Positions 34,581-43,251 are shown, numbered from the stretch's first letter. The stretch is DNA of 64,000 nt from Agrococcus sp. Marseille-Q4369 (GCF_018308945.1 NZ_CP070501.1:1860001-1924000), one strand, 5' to 3'. Notes: generated by a model not told the origin, from the sequence alone. Translations and numbers: made by a program.

Positions 34581-35656
34581 GCTGGCACATCACCGCCGAC
34601 TCCATCCCGGGACTCGCGCTCGGTGCCGCGGTCCTCGGCACGGGCGGTGGAGGCGACCCCTACGTCGGCGCCCTGCTCGCGCGGCAGGCGATCGGCGACG
34701 GCAGCGTCGAGGTCGTGCCGCTCGCGTCGCTGCCCGACGACGCCGTCGTCGTGAACGCGGCGATGATGGGCGCCCCGACCGTCATGGTCGAGAAGCTGCC
34801 GAACGTCGACGAGGTCGTCGCTGCGATCGAGGCGCTCGCGGCGCAGCTCGACCGACGGCCGACGCACATCGCCTGCGCCGAGGTCGGCGGTGTCAACTCG
34901 ACCATCCCCGTCGCCGCCGCGGCGATGCTCGGCCTCCCGCTGCTCGACGGCGACGGCATGGGCCGCGCGTTCCCCGAGCTGCAGATGGTGCTGCCGACCC
35001 TCTACGGCATCACCGCCTCGCCGCTCGGGATCGCCGACGACAAGGGCAACACGGGCGTGCTCTCGACGGTCGACAACCTGTGGACCGAGCGCATCGCACG
35101 CGTCGCGGCGGTCGAGATGGGCTGCTCGGTGATGATCTCGGGCTTCGCGATGAGTGGGGCCCAAGCGCGCGAGTCGCTCGTGGCGGGCTCGCTCTCGCTG
35201 TGCGTCGAGCTCGGCGACGCGATCGAGCGCGCCCGCAGCGCGAACGTCGACCCGGTCGCGGCCGTCGTCGACCGGCTCGGCGGCCGCGAGCTCTTCGCGG
35301 GCAAGGTCGTCGACGTCGCGCGCGCCACCACGACCGGCTTCGCGCGCGGCAGCGCGCGCATCACGGGCGACGCGGGCGCGCTCACGCTCTCCTTCCAGAA
35401 CGAGCACCTCGTCGCCACGCTCGATGACGAGGTGCTCGTCACGACGCCAGACCTCATCGTCGTGCTCGAGCACGACTCCGGGTCCCCGATCACGACCGAG
35501 GGGCTGCGCTACGGCCAGCGCGTGCGCGTCGTGGCCGCGCCGGCCGACGAGCGCTGGCACTCCGAGGGCGGCATCGCGCTCGCCGGTCCCGCGTACTTCG
35601 GCTACGACTGCCCGCCGACTCGGTTCGACGGCTCGATCCAGGAGGTGGCCGCATGA
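34577..35656 (+). CDS. DUF917 family protein (S-methyl-thiohydantoin desulfurase-like), copy 1
   Basis: A 359-residue DUF917 protein with ALGAAVLGTGGGGDPYVG at the N-terminus, MMGAPTVMVEKLP, GDGMGRAFPELQM, and a C-terminal ITTEGLRYGQRVRV. A Pfam family of this type is named after an S-methyl-thiohydantoin desulfurase from ergothioneine breakdown; most members are uncharacterised partners of HyuA. It overlaps the hyuA-like gene and copy 2 by 4 nt each. It probably forms part of a complex with its paralogues. Confidence 0.87.
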   Translation: MSWHITADSIPGLALGAAVLGTGGGGDPYVGALLARQAIGDGSVEVVPLASLPDDAVVVNAAMMGAPTVMVEKLPNVDEVVAAIEALAAQLDRRPTHIACAEVGGVNSTIPVAAAAMLGLPLLDGDGMGRAFPELQMVLPTLYGITASPLGIADDKGNTGVLSTVDNLWTERIARVAAVEMGCSVMISGFAMSGAQARESLVAGSLSLCVELGDAIERARSANVDPVAAVVDRLGGRELFAGKVVDVARATTTGFARGSARITGDAGALTLSFQNEHLVATLDDEVLVTTPDLIVVLEHDSGSPITTEGLRYGQRVRVVAAPADERWHSEGGIALAGPAYFGYDCPPTRFDGSIQEVAA

Positions 35657-36762
35657 GCTTCGAGCTCCGCGCGACCGATCTCGGCGACCTCGCCCGAGGC
35701 GCGACCCTGCTCGGCACGGGCGGCGGGGGTGACCCGTACATCGGCCGCCGGCTCGTCGAGCAGGTGCTCGGCGACCGCGCGATCACGGTGCTGGATCCCG
35801 AGGACCTCGCCGACGACTGCTTCGTCATCCCGACGGCGCAGATGGGCGCGCCGACCGTCATGGTGGAGAAGATCCCGGCCGGCACCGAGCCGACCCTCGC
35901 GCTGCGCATCCTGGAGGAGCACCTCGGCAGGACGGCGGATGCGACGATGCCGATCGAGTGCGGCGGGATCAACTCGATGATCCCGCTCGTCGTGGCCGCC
36001 GAGACCGGTCTGCCGGTCGTCGACGCCGACGGCATGGGGCGGGCCTTCCCGGAGCTGTCGATGGAGACGTTCGCCGTCTACGGTGTGCACGGGTCCCCTC
36101 TCGCCCTCGCGGGCGAGCGAGGCGAGCGGGTCATCATCGACACCGGCGACGACGATCAGCAGATGGAGTGGCTCGCGCGCGCGATCACGATCCGCCTCGG
36201 CGGGGTCGGCCACATCGCCGAATACGCGATGTCGGGGGCCGATGTGCGCCGCACCGCGATTCCGCGCACGCTCTCGATGGCACTCGCCCTCGGGCGCGCG
36301 ATCCGCGAGGCGCGCGAGGAGCACCGCTCGCCGTTCGATGCGATCGCCGCGTGCCTCGCGACCACGCTCTACAGCCATGTCCGGGAGCTCTTCCACGGCA
36401 AGGTCGCCGATGTCGAACGTCGAACGACCGACGGCTTCGCGAAGGGCCGCGCGCGCATCGACCCGATCGACGGCGGTGGCGAGGCACTCGAGGTGCAGTT
36501 CCAGAACGAGAACCTCATCGCCAAGCGCGGCGGTGAGACGGTCGCGATCGTGCCCGACCTCATCTGCGTGCTGGATGCGGACAGCGCCGAGCCCATCACG
36601 ACGGAGGGACTCCGCTACGGCCAGCGCGTGCGCGTGATCGGCATCTCGACGCCCGACATGATGCGCACGCCGGGGGCGCTCGCCGCGTTCGGTCCCGCGG
36701 CCTTCGGGCTCGACGAGCCGTTCGTGCCCGTGGAGGTGCAGCCCGCCACCGCGAGGGCGTGA
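35653..36762 (+). CDS. DUF917 family protein, copy 2
   Basis: A 369-residue paralogue of the preceding gene, with GATLLGTGGGGDPYIG, QMGAPTVMVEKIP, GGINSMIPLVV, DADGMGRAFPELSM and ITTEGLRYGQRVRV. The conservation of the glycine-rich N-terminal loop and the MGAPTVMVEK strand in copies 1 and 2 suggests both keep an active-site role. It ends 23 nt before copy 3, which has its own promoter box. Confidence 0.87.
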   Translation: MSFELRATDLGDLARGATLLGTGGGGDPYIGRRLVEQVLGDRAITVLDPEDLADDCFVIPTAQMGAPTVMVEKIPAGTEPTLALRILEEHLGRTADATMPIECGGINSMIPLVVAAETGLPVVDADGMGRAFPELSMETFAVYGVHGSPLALAGERGERVIIDTGDDDQQMEWLARAITIRLGGVGHIAEYAMSGADVRRTAIPRTLSMALALGRAIREAREEHRSPFDAIAACLATTLYSHVRELFHGKVADVERRTTDGFAKGRARIDPIDGGGEALEVQFQNENLIAKRGGETVAIVPDLICVLDADSAEPITTEGLRYGQRVRVIGISTPDMMRTPGALAAFGPAAFGLDEPFVPVEVQPATARA

Positions 36763-36785
36763 CTGCTGCGCCGTAGGCTGGACGC

Positions 36786-37820
36786 ATGGGGTGGACGCTG
36801 GAGCGCGACGACCTCGCGGCGCTCGGCATCGGCGCATCGCTCCTGGGCGGCGGGGGCGGCGGCACCCCGCGGCTGATGGCGCTCAGCGCCGGCAGCGCGG
36901 TGAGCTGGCCGCTCTCGGTGCACGACGTGCACGACCTCGACCCCTCGACGCCGTGCGTCGCCGTCGGCGTCGGGGGCTCGACCATGGTCTTCGGCGAGCG
37001 GCTGCCCGGCAGCGACCTGTTCGCCGATGCGATCGAGACGATCGACCGGTGGACGGGCACCCGAGCGGCGGCGGTGTGCGTCACGGAGGCGGGCGGCATG
37101 AATGCGCTCGCGCCGCTGCAGGTCGCGGGCGACCTCGCGCTCGTCGACGCCGACCTCATGGGGCGGGCGCTCCCTGACCTCGACCAGTTCTCGATCCTCG
37201 TCGACGACCTCCCCGGCATCGCGATCGCGATCTCGGCCTGGCGGCGCGGCTCGCTGCTCCTGACCGACGCGCGCCCCGCCGACGTCGAGCACGTGCTGCG
37301 CGCCGCATTCCAAGCGGCAGGCGGATGGGCCGGGATCGTCATCGGCGGATTCACCGTCGGGGACCTCGAGGAGCACGCGATCCATGGCACGCTCGCTCGC
37401 GCCCGGGCGCTCGGCGAGGCGTGGGGATCGCACGACGCGATCGCTGCGCGCGTCGCCGCGATCGGCGCTCGTGCCCTCGCTCTCGGGCGAGTCGCGCACG
37501 TCGGGCCAGACCCGGCGGACGTCCGCGTGCGCGTCATCGACATCGCGGCCGACGACGGCGCCGCGGTGCGGCTCGTCGCCCGTTCAGAGGTCGTGGCGTG
37601 CCTCGTCGACGGCGCCGTGGTCGCGCGCTCGCCAGACATCGTCGACGTCGTCGATCCGCAGTCCGGCGCGATCCTGCAGGTCGAGGAGATCGCCGCGGGC
37701 CGCAGCGTCGCGGTGCTCGGCCTCGAAGCGCCCGCCTGGTGGTCGACTCGGCCGGAACGGCTCGAGCGGGTGCTGCCCTCGCACTACGGCCTCGACGGGC
37801 TCGACGAGGTCGCGGCATGA
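36786..37820 (+). CDS. DUF917 family protein, copy 3 (diverged)
   Basis: A 344-residue member that keeps LGGGGGGTPRLM at the N-terminus and DADLMGRALPDLDQ. The MGAPTVMVEK strand of copies 1 and 2 is replaced by VGVGGSTMVFGERLPG, and the C-terminal GLRYGQRV element is lost (QVEEIAAGRSVAVLGLEAP instead). It may be a regulatory or structural subunit. TAGGCT (36774-36779) lies 6 nt before the ATG, so it can be transcribed without a leader, apart from the upstream genes. It overlaps the pucR-type gene by 4 nt. Confidence 0.82.
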   Translation: MGWTLERDDLAALGIGASLLGGGGGGTPRLMALSAGSAVSWPLSVHDVHDLDPSTPCVAVGVGGSTMVFGERLPGSDLFADAIETIDRWTGTRAAAVCVTEAGGMNALAPLQVAGDLALVDADLMGRALPDLDQFSILVDDLPGIAIAISAWRRGSLLLTDARPADVEHVLRAAFQAAGGWAGIVIGGFTVGDLEEHAIHGTLARARALGEAWGSHDAIAARVAAIGARALALGRVAHVGPDPADVRVRVIDIAADDGAAVRLVARSEVVACLVDGAVVARSPDIVDVVDPQSGAILQVEEIAAGRSVAVLGLEAPAWWSTRPERLERVLPSHYGLDGLDEVAA

Positions 37821-39316
37821 GTGCCCTGCACCTCGACGCGCTCCTCGAGCAGCCCGGTCACGGCGGCATCGAGGTCCTCGTCCGTGCGGCCGACGCCTGG
37901 GACCGCGTCGAGGTGGAGCCGGACGAGTCGACGCTCGAGCGAGCATCCGCGACGACCTTCGCGATCATCGTGACGGCGAGCGCGACGCGCGCGTGGCAGC
38001 TCGACGCGCTCGTGCGGCGCGTGCGCGACCTCGGCATCACCGGTCTCGCGCTGCCGGGCGGCACCGCCGTCTCGGCCGGCACCGCCAGCCTCGCCGCTCG
38101 CGTCGGGCTCACGCTCGTCCGCGCAGCGCGGCCCACCTCGCTCGCGAGGACGTGCTGGGAGCTCACGACGAGCGCCGACGCCCTGGCGCTCTCGCTCGTG
38201 CGACGCGTGGCCCAGACGATCCAGTACGCAGCGCGCGACTTGCCCGACCAGCTCCGGCACCTCGCCGCGGGCATCGGCCACGGCGTCGCGCTCGTCGCTC
38301 CGCACGGCATCGTGCAGCAAGCGGGTCCGGAGCTCGATCCGAGCGTCCTGGCGCACATCGACTTCGACCGCTGGGTCGATCGGCTCGAGCATCCCGCGGG
38401 CACCGTGGCATCGGTCCGTGTCGACAGCAAGGGCTCCGACCGGCTGCGCCTGGCCTTCCACGGTCGCGCGCTGAGCCTGCGGCAGCTCGCGGCGCTCGCC
38501 TCTGCCGCCGAGATCGCGATGCCCGCAGTCGCGGCCCGCATCCTCATCGACGAGGTCGAGGAGCGCGACGACGCCTCGCGCTCGTCGTCGCTCCTGAGCG
38601 AGCTCCTGGATCCGTCTGCGAGCCACGACCCCGAGCTCGACCGCCGCGTCGCCGAGCGCGGGTGGACGACCGAGGGCTGGCACGTCGGCTTCGCCGTGCA
38701 GGGACGTGGTCGTGTCGAGCCGCTCGAGGTGCTGCGCCTCCTCCGCCCGAGCCTCGCGGCGCTGCGGGTGCGCGCGCACTCGACGATCCGCGGTGCTGGG
38801 GCCGTCGGGTGGCTGAGCTTCTCGAGCGCGCCTTCGCGCGCTGAGCTCAGCGCCGCCATCGCCGCGCTGCGCGAGCGGCACGGCGCGTGGCTGCTGCAGC
38901 TGCCGGTCGCGACGGGCGTCGGCACGCTGCAGCGCGGCGTCGCCGGCTTCGCGCAGACCATCCACGAGGCGATGGACGCCGCGCGACTTGCGGCCGACCG
39001 CTCCGCCGCCGACTGGTTCCTGCACGTCGATCGGCTCGGGATCGACCAGCTGCTCCTGGCGTGGACGGGCAGCGACGCCTTCCTCCCGGCGGCGCGAGGA
39101 CTGCTCGAGCCGCTGCGCGTCGACGACCGCCGCACGCTCGCCGCCTATCTCGACCACGAGTCGTCGCTCGCGGCGACCGCGAGCGCCCTCGGCATCCACC
39201 GCAACACCGTCGCCCAGCGGATCGCGCGCGTCGGGCAGGAGCTCGGGATGGATCTCGCCGACCCGGAGGTGCGCCTTGCCCTGCAGCTCGCGGTGCGCGC
39301 GGCGCCGGCGCGCTGA
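37817..39316 (+). CDS. PucR/CdaR-family transcriptional regulator
   Basis: A 499-residue regulator. The N-terminal PucR-type domain covers about the first 120 residues (ITGLALPGGTAVSAG), a GGDEF-like middle domain follows, and the C-terminal PucR helix-turn-helix reads LAAYLDHESSLAATASALGIHRNTVAQRIARV. PucR-type proteins activate purine or allantoin catabolic genes. It sits at the end of the NCS1/HyuA/DUF917 unit and probably controls it. Confidence 0.88.
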   Translation: MSALHLDALLEQPGHGGIEVLVRAADAWDRVEVEPDESTLERASATTFAIIVTASATRAWQLDALVRRVRDLGITGLALPGGTAVSAGTASLAARVGLTLVRAARPTSLARTCWELTTSADALALSLVRRVAQTIQYAARDLPDQLRHLAAGIGHGVALVAPHGIVQQAGPELDPSVLAHIDFDRWVDRLEHPAGTVASVRVDSKGSDRLRLAFHGRALSLRQLAALASAAEIAMPAVAARILIDEVEERDDASRSSSLLSELLDPSASHDPELDRRVAERGWTTEGWHVGFAVQGRGRVEPLEVLRLLRPSLAALRVRAHSTIRGAGAVGWLSFSSAPSRAELSAAIAALRERHGAWLLQLPVATGVGTLQRGVAGFAQTIHEAMDAARLAADRSAADWFLHVDRLGIDQLLLAWTGSDAFLPAARGLLEPLRVDDRRTLAAYLDHESSLAATASALGIHRNTVAQRIARVGQELGMDLADPEVRLALQLAVRAAPAR

Positions 39317-39344
39317 CTCGGCTGCGTGGCGGAGGCCGGTCGCG

Positions 39345-39364
39345 ATACCCCGTGGGGGTATACT
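39345..39364 (+). promoter_or_regulatory. CsoR-type copper operator overlapping a TATACT -10 box
   Basis: A perfect 7-3-7 palindrome, ATACCCC-GTG-GGGGTAT (39345-39361), overlaps the -10 TATACT (39359-39364). Such GC-boxed ATACCCC repeats are the form bound by actinobacterial CsoR-family repressors, which release DNA on Cu(I). No csoR gene is in this window. The downstream genes include cueP, which supports copper control. Confidence 0.7.
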
Positions 39365-39387
39365 GGCGACAGTCGAAAGGGGACGCC

Positions 39388-39735
39388 GTGCTGGGAGGAC
39401 TCACTCGCATCGCCGCGCCGGCTGCGGCCGTCGCCGCGCTCGGGATCGAGGGCGACGACCCGCGGGTCGTCGAGGTGGCTGAGGGGATCCGGGCGGCGCA
39501 GGCTCCCGAGATCGAGCAGCTCGACGCGATGCTCGACGCATGGGGTCAGGATCGCGGGAGCGCGGACGTCGGTCGCGGTTCGCATGGCGGCACGGGCGAG
39601 GGGATGATGTCGCCCGCGGACCTCGAGGCGCTCGAGTGCGCCGAGGGCGCCGAGCTCGTCCGCCTCGCGGAGGCCATCGTGCGCGACCAGCGGGCGGAGA
39701 TCGACGCCATGCGCGCGCCGCTGGACCGGCTCTGA
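39388..39735 (+). CDS. DUF305-derived protein lacking both His-His motifs
   Basis: A 115-residue protein starting at GTG after AAAGGGGA. DPRVVEVAEGIRAAQAPEIEQLDAMLDAWG and GMMSPADLEALECAEGAE, then LAEAIVRDQRAEIDAM, match the helices of DUF305 proteins. In that family the segments MMxxHHxxA precede the first helix and follow the GAE block. Here the first is missing along with the signal peptide, and the second is removed by an in-frame deletion. Metal-binding residues are therefore gone. It may be a decaying copy or a new adaptor. It is 1 nt from cueP and under the same operator. Confidence 0.65.
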   Translation: MLGGLTRIAAPAAAVAALGIEGDDPRVVEVAEGIRAAQAPEIEQLDAMLDAWGQDRGSADVGRGSHGGTGEGMMSPADLEALECAEGAELVRLAEAIVRDQRAEIDAMRAPLDRL

Positions 39736-39736
39736 C

Positions 39737-40327
39737 GTGCGCTCGCGACGATCGCTCCCCGCGCTCACCGCGCTGGCCGCCGTCGGCATCGCCGTGCTCG
39801 CCGGTTGCGCAGCGGTGCCCGCTCCGCAGGGCGCGCCGGCGAGCTCGGCGACCGACGACGTCCTGGCCGACCATGGCTTGGCCGGTCTCACCGCGGTCGA
39901 GGTCATCGACGTGCTCGACCGCGTGGCGGTCTCGGAGCGCTCGACGAGCCTCATCGCGTCGGTGCGGCCGGATGCGCTCGTGCTGGAGGACGAGCGTGGT
40001 GAGACGTCGCTGCCGCTGCCCGACGACCTCGCCTACGTCTCGATCGCGCCCTACGTCGAGCAGACCCACGAGTGTCACTTCCACAGCCTCACGACGTGCC
40101 AGGGTGAGCTCTCGCGCGAGCCGGTGCGCGTGACGATCACGGACGCATCCGGCGCGGTGATCGTGGACGAGAGCACCGAGACGTTCGACAACGGCTTCGT
40201 GGGCTACTGGTTGCCCCGCGACGTCCGCGGCTCGATCGAGATCGAGCACGCGGGCATGACGGGTGTCGCGACGCTCTCGACGTCCGCGGACGCGCCGACC
40301 TGCATCACGAGGCTCGCGCTGCGCTGA
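39737..40327 (+). CDS. cueP: CueP-family copper-binding lipoprotein
   Basis: A 196-residue secreted lipoprotein: a signal peptide with lipobox VLAGC (Cys 24) and a CueP-type body. The metal site is HECHFHSLTTC (residues 111-121) with another Cys near residue 189. In Salmonella CueP is a periplasmic copper-binding protein that helps copper tolerance. The GTG start immediately follows the DUF305-like stop, and the CsoR-type palindrome lies upstream, so the two form a small copper operon. Confidence 0.85.
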   Translation: MRSRRSLPALTALAAVGIAVLAGCAAVPAPQGAPASSATDDVLADHGLAGLTAVEVIDVLDRVAVSERSTSLIASVRPDALVLEDERGETSLPLPDDLAYVSIAPYVEQTHECHFHSLTTCQGELSREPVRVTITDASGAVIVDESTETFDNGFVGYWLPRDVRGSIEIEHAGMTGVATLSTSADAPTCITRLALR

Positions 40328-40352
40328 GGCGCGCCGCTCTGCGCGTCGGCGC

Positions 40353-40568
40353 TCAGCCGCTCTTGCGGCGGTGGACGCGCTTCTGCACCGCGGGGCCCGA
40401 GTGGGCGCCCTGCACCCCGCCCTGCGGCGCCATGCCCTGGCCGTGGTGGCCGAGCTTCTTCTTGTCGAGCGCCTCGCGGAACTTGCGGCGCTGCGCCTCC
40501 TCGGCGCTCTCGACGCCCTCGGGGGTGTCCTGCGGCGTCTCTGCCTCTGCCGGTTCGTTCTCGCTCAT
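40353..40568 (-). CDS. DUF5302-family small protein
   Basis: A 71-residue hydrophilic protein: acidic N-terminus (SENEPAEAETPQDTPEGVESAEEAQRRKF), then FREALDKKKLG and a basic end QKRVHRRKSG. This layout matches DUF5302, a small actinobacterial family of unknown role, with a Ser/Gly-rich nucleic-acid-like tail. The start overlaps the stop of the DUF998 gene (ATGA), so it is probably coupled. Confidence 0.78.
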   Translation of the reverse strand: MSENEPAEAETPQDTPEGVESAEEAQRRKFREALDKKKLGHHGQGMAPQGGVQGAHSGPAVQKRVHRRKSG

Positions 40569-41689
40569 GACCCCACCTTGCCGCCTGCCGGTGACGATGT
40601 CGAGTCCGGCCGCCCGGTCGGGCCTCCGCGCAGCAGGCTCGGCACGCGCGAGGGGCGGGATGCGTCGGGGGCGAGGGCGCCGATCGTACGCACGAGCGTC
40701 GTGAGCCACGCGAACGCGATGCCGACCGCGACCGCCTCGAGGCCGGCGGCGGAGTAGACGGCGAGCGGGCGCCACAGCAGGAGGGCGACGACGATCGCGG
40801 CGGCCGCCCCGACGGTCGTGAGCACGAGCGCTCGCGGCGGCCGGGGCATGACGAGCATGGCAGCGATCGCCGAGGCGACGAAGAGGCCGAGGGTGCCGAA
40901 CGCGGCGATGTTGTGCAGCAGCGGCGCTACGGGGACGGGGAAGAGACCGACGCCCGCGAGCGCGATCCCGGTGAGCGCGAACAGCGCCACGACGAGCGCG
41001 ATGCCGCGCAGGGCCGGATCGCCGAGCCAGCGGTGCAGGTCGCGGCCGAGGTACGAGCCGATCGTCGCCACGAGCAGTCCAGCGACGACGACCGTGCCGT
41101 TGAAGGCCCAGGAGCCGGCACCGCTGCCGGCACCGAGGTCGGAGAAGTGCCGCTCCCACCAGCGGGGGTCGGCGGCGGTGAGCATCGCGAAGACCGTGCC
41201 GATCGTGAGGAAGCCGAACAGCAGCGTCGCGAGGTCGCGCGTCGTGAGCTCGACCCCCGCCCGGAAGGCAAGCCAGCCGCCCGCGGCGCTCGCGATCCCC
41301 GTGAGGAGCGCGCCGCCGATCGCAGGCGCCTCGAGACCCTGGAGCCCGCGGGCGAGGATCTCGGCGCCCGTGAGCGTGCCGAGGTAGGCGACGGCCGCGA
41401 GGCCGACGGCGAGCGCGACCGTCGAGACGCGCGAGACCGCGCGCTGCCACGGCGGCATCGGGCCCGCCTCGTCGCGGCGGTGCAGGAGGGTGCTGAGCGC
41501 GAAGGCTCCTGCAGTGACGAGCGCGACGATGCCCGCGGCGGGCAGGGCGACGGAGCCCTCGCCCGCGATGGGCTTCGGCTCGCCCCACAGGGCCACGAGC
41601 GCGAAGAGCGCGCCGGCGGCGAACGAGCCCCATGCCGCGGCGATCGCGCGCGCCTCGCGACGCAGCTCGACGCTCGTGACGGCCTCCAC
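40565..41689 (-). CDS. DUF998-family integral membrane protein
   Basis: A 374-residue protein with about 10 hydrophobic helices. The segment ISDLGAG-like HFSDLGAGSGAGSWAFNGTVVVAGLLV and GLFPVPVAPLLHNIAAFGTLG are DUF998 marks. It starts at a GTG; an ATG 4 nt upstream is out of frame. Function unknown. Confidence 0.82.
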   Translation of the reverse strand: MEAVTSVELRREARAIAAAWGSFAAGALFALVALWGEPKPIAGEGSVALPAAGIVALVTAGAFALSTLLHRRDEAGPMPPWQRAVSRVSTVALAVGLAAVAYLGTLTGAEILARGLQGLEAPAIGGALLTGIASAAGGWLAFRAGVELTTRDLATLLFGFLTIGTVFAMLTAADPRWWERHFSDLGAGSGAGSWAFNGTVVVAGLLVATIGSYLGRDLHRWLGDPALRGIALVVALFALTGIALAGVGLFPVPVAPLLHNIAAFGTLGLFVASAIAAMLVMPRPPRALVLTTVGAAAAIVVALLLWRPLAVYSAAGLEAVAVGIAFAWLTTLVRTIGALAPDASRPSRVPSLLRGGPTGRPDSTSSPAGGKVGS

Positions 41690-41755
41690 GCATCCGATCG
41701 AACCATGCCGCGCCCACCCGGAGCCGAGCGCGCGTCCTCACTGCGCCGCGAACGA

Positions 41756-41793
41756 CGAACGGCCCGCCTGGCGAGCTGCCGGCGGGCCGTTCG
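41756..41793. terminator. Strong hairpin terminator
   Basis: A perfect 13-bp stem, CGAACGGCCCGCC (41756-41768) with GGCGGGCCGTTCG (41781-41793), around a 12-nt loop that itself can pair GGC with GCC. It lies 10 nt beyond the stop of the PRC-barrel gene (minus strand) and has no T-tract, as usual for GC-rich actinobacteria. Confidence 0.8.
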
Positions 41794-41803
41794 GAGAGGT
41801 GCG

Positions 41804-42574
41804 TCAGCGTCGCGTGTCGCCCTCGCGGTCGATGTCGACCTCCTCGCGCGCGACGTCGGCCTGCACGGTCTCGCTGTCGACGACCGTGCGGCGGTCGACG
41901 CCGATGCGCTCCGCGTCGACGACCCGCTTGTCGACGACCGGCCGCTCCTCGGTGAGCGTGACCTCGATCTCGTCGTCGCCGAGGTCGCCGCGGGTGCCGG
42001 TGCTCGTGCCGTCGAGCGGCTCGCGGACGATCTCGACCTCTTCGCGCTCGACCGGGACGGTGACCGTCTCGTGGTCGGTCACGACGTGCTTGCGGATGCG
42101 CAGGCGGCCGGACTCGACGCGCTCGGTGCCGACGTGCAGCTCCTCCTCGCGACGGACGATCGACTCGTGGTCGCTGTCGACCGCGTCGGTGCCCGTGCCC
42201 ATCGAGCCGGTGCCCGCCGAGCCCGTGCCCACGGAGTCGGTGCCCGTGGTGCCGGTGCCGCCCTGGTAGTCGTAGTAGCGGAAGAGCTCTGCCTCCTCCG
42301 CCTCGCTCACGTGCGCGTCTGCGTCGATGTTGGGAGCGTCCTTGATCTTGTCCTTCGTGTGCGGCACGTGGATCTCGCCGTCTCGGACGGTCGCGTCGCG
42401 GAGCGGCACGAAGCTCTCGCGCGTGCCGAACCAGCCGGTGCTCACCGTCGCGAACGCAGGCTGGCCCGTCGCGTCGTCGAGGTAGACGCTCGACACGGTG
42501 CCGACCTTGTCGCCCGTCGAGTCGTAGACGGTGCCGCCCTGCACCTGGTCGATGGAGAGATTGCCGTTGCTCAT
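41804..42574 (-). CDS. PRC-barrel and DUF2382 (YsnF/AvaK) stress protein
   Basis: A 256-residue protein. A PRC-barrel domain fills the first 110 residues (VYDSTGDKVGTVSSVYLDDATGQPAFATV, FVPLRDATV). A Gly/Thr-rich linker with GTGS repeats follows, then a DUF2382 domain (about 145-250) with SIVRREEELHVGTERVESGRLRIRK and VPVEREEVEIVREPL. This pairing is common in actinobacteria and in Deinococcus as general-stress proteins. It probably binds RNA or proteins; unproven. Confidence 0.9.
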   Translation of the reverse strand: MSNGNLSIDQVQGGTVYDSTGDKVGTVSSVYLDDATGQPAFATVSTGWFGTRESFVPLRDATVRDGEIHVPHTKDKIKDAPNIDADAHVSEAEEAELFRYYDYQGGTGTTGTDSVGTGSAGTGSMGTGTDAVDSDHESIVRREEELHVGTERVESGRLRIRKHVVTDHETVTVPVEREEVEIVREPLDGTSTGTRGDLGDDEIEVTLTEERPVVDKRVVDAERIGVDRRTVVDSETVQADVAREEVDIDREGDTRR

Positions 42575-42771
42575 GGTCGTGCCTCATTCCTGTTCGGGGT
42601 CTGTGGTCTGCTTCCACCATGGGGGTCGCGCCTGGAGGTGCGGTCACCGGCGGCTGTGCGTCCGCGATGTACCCCACCGGAATGTGCCTGCTAAGCGCGC
42701 GGGGCCACCGCGCTCGTTGTTTCGAATCGAATCCGATTGATTATCGAGAGATGCGCTGTCATGCTCGACGC

Positions 42772-43251
42772 ATGCTCCGCTCCCGATGGATCGTCCTCCT
42801 CCTCCGCGTGGCGCTCGCGGCCGCCGCCGCCTGGCTGCTCGTGATCATGCTGCTGTCGCTGCCCGGCGAACTGGCCGACGAGGCGCCGTGGTTCCGCGTG
42901 GGCGCGCAGGCCGTGCTCTCGCTCGTGATCATCGCGGTGCTCGCGGTGATCGTCTGCATCTGGCGGCTGCTCACGCTCGTGCAGCGCGACCGCATCTTCA
43001 GCCCCGAGGCGCGCCGCTGGGTCGACGCGATCGTGTGGGCGCTCGCGATCGGCTGGGCGCTCTTCGCCGCCGGCGCGCTCACGGTCGCGGCCGTGGTCTT
43101 CTTCACCCCCGAGCTCCGCGACCCGGGCATCCCGATGGCGCTCTTCGGGCCGGTCGTGCTCTCGCTCCTGCCGCTGCTGCTCATGCTCGTCATGCGCGGC
43201 CTGCTGCAGCAGGCGAGCGGCTACCGCGCCGAGCTCGACGAGGTGATCTGA
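42772..43251 (+). CDS. DUF2975-family membrane protein
   Basis: A 159-residue protein with four transmembrane helices, opening LRSRWIVLLLRVALAAAAAWLLV and containing RRWVDAIVWALAIGWALFAAG. DUF2975 proteins typically sit beside a YozG-type Xre regulator, as here. An in-frame ATG at 42751 would add 7 residues; ATG 42772 matches the family start better. The upstream AT-rich stretch (about 42718-42748) includes AATCG-AATC-CGATT, a possible operator. Confidence 0.83.
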   Translation: MLRSRWIVLLLRVALAAAAAWLLVIMLLSLPGELADEAPWFRVGAQAVLSLVIIAVLAVIVCIWRLLTLVQRDRIFSPEARRWVDAIVWALAIGWALFAAGALTVAAVVFFTPELRDPGIPMALFGPVVLSLLPLLLMLVMRGLLQQASGYRAELDEVI

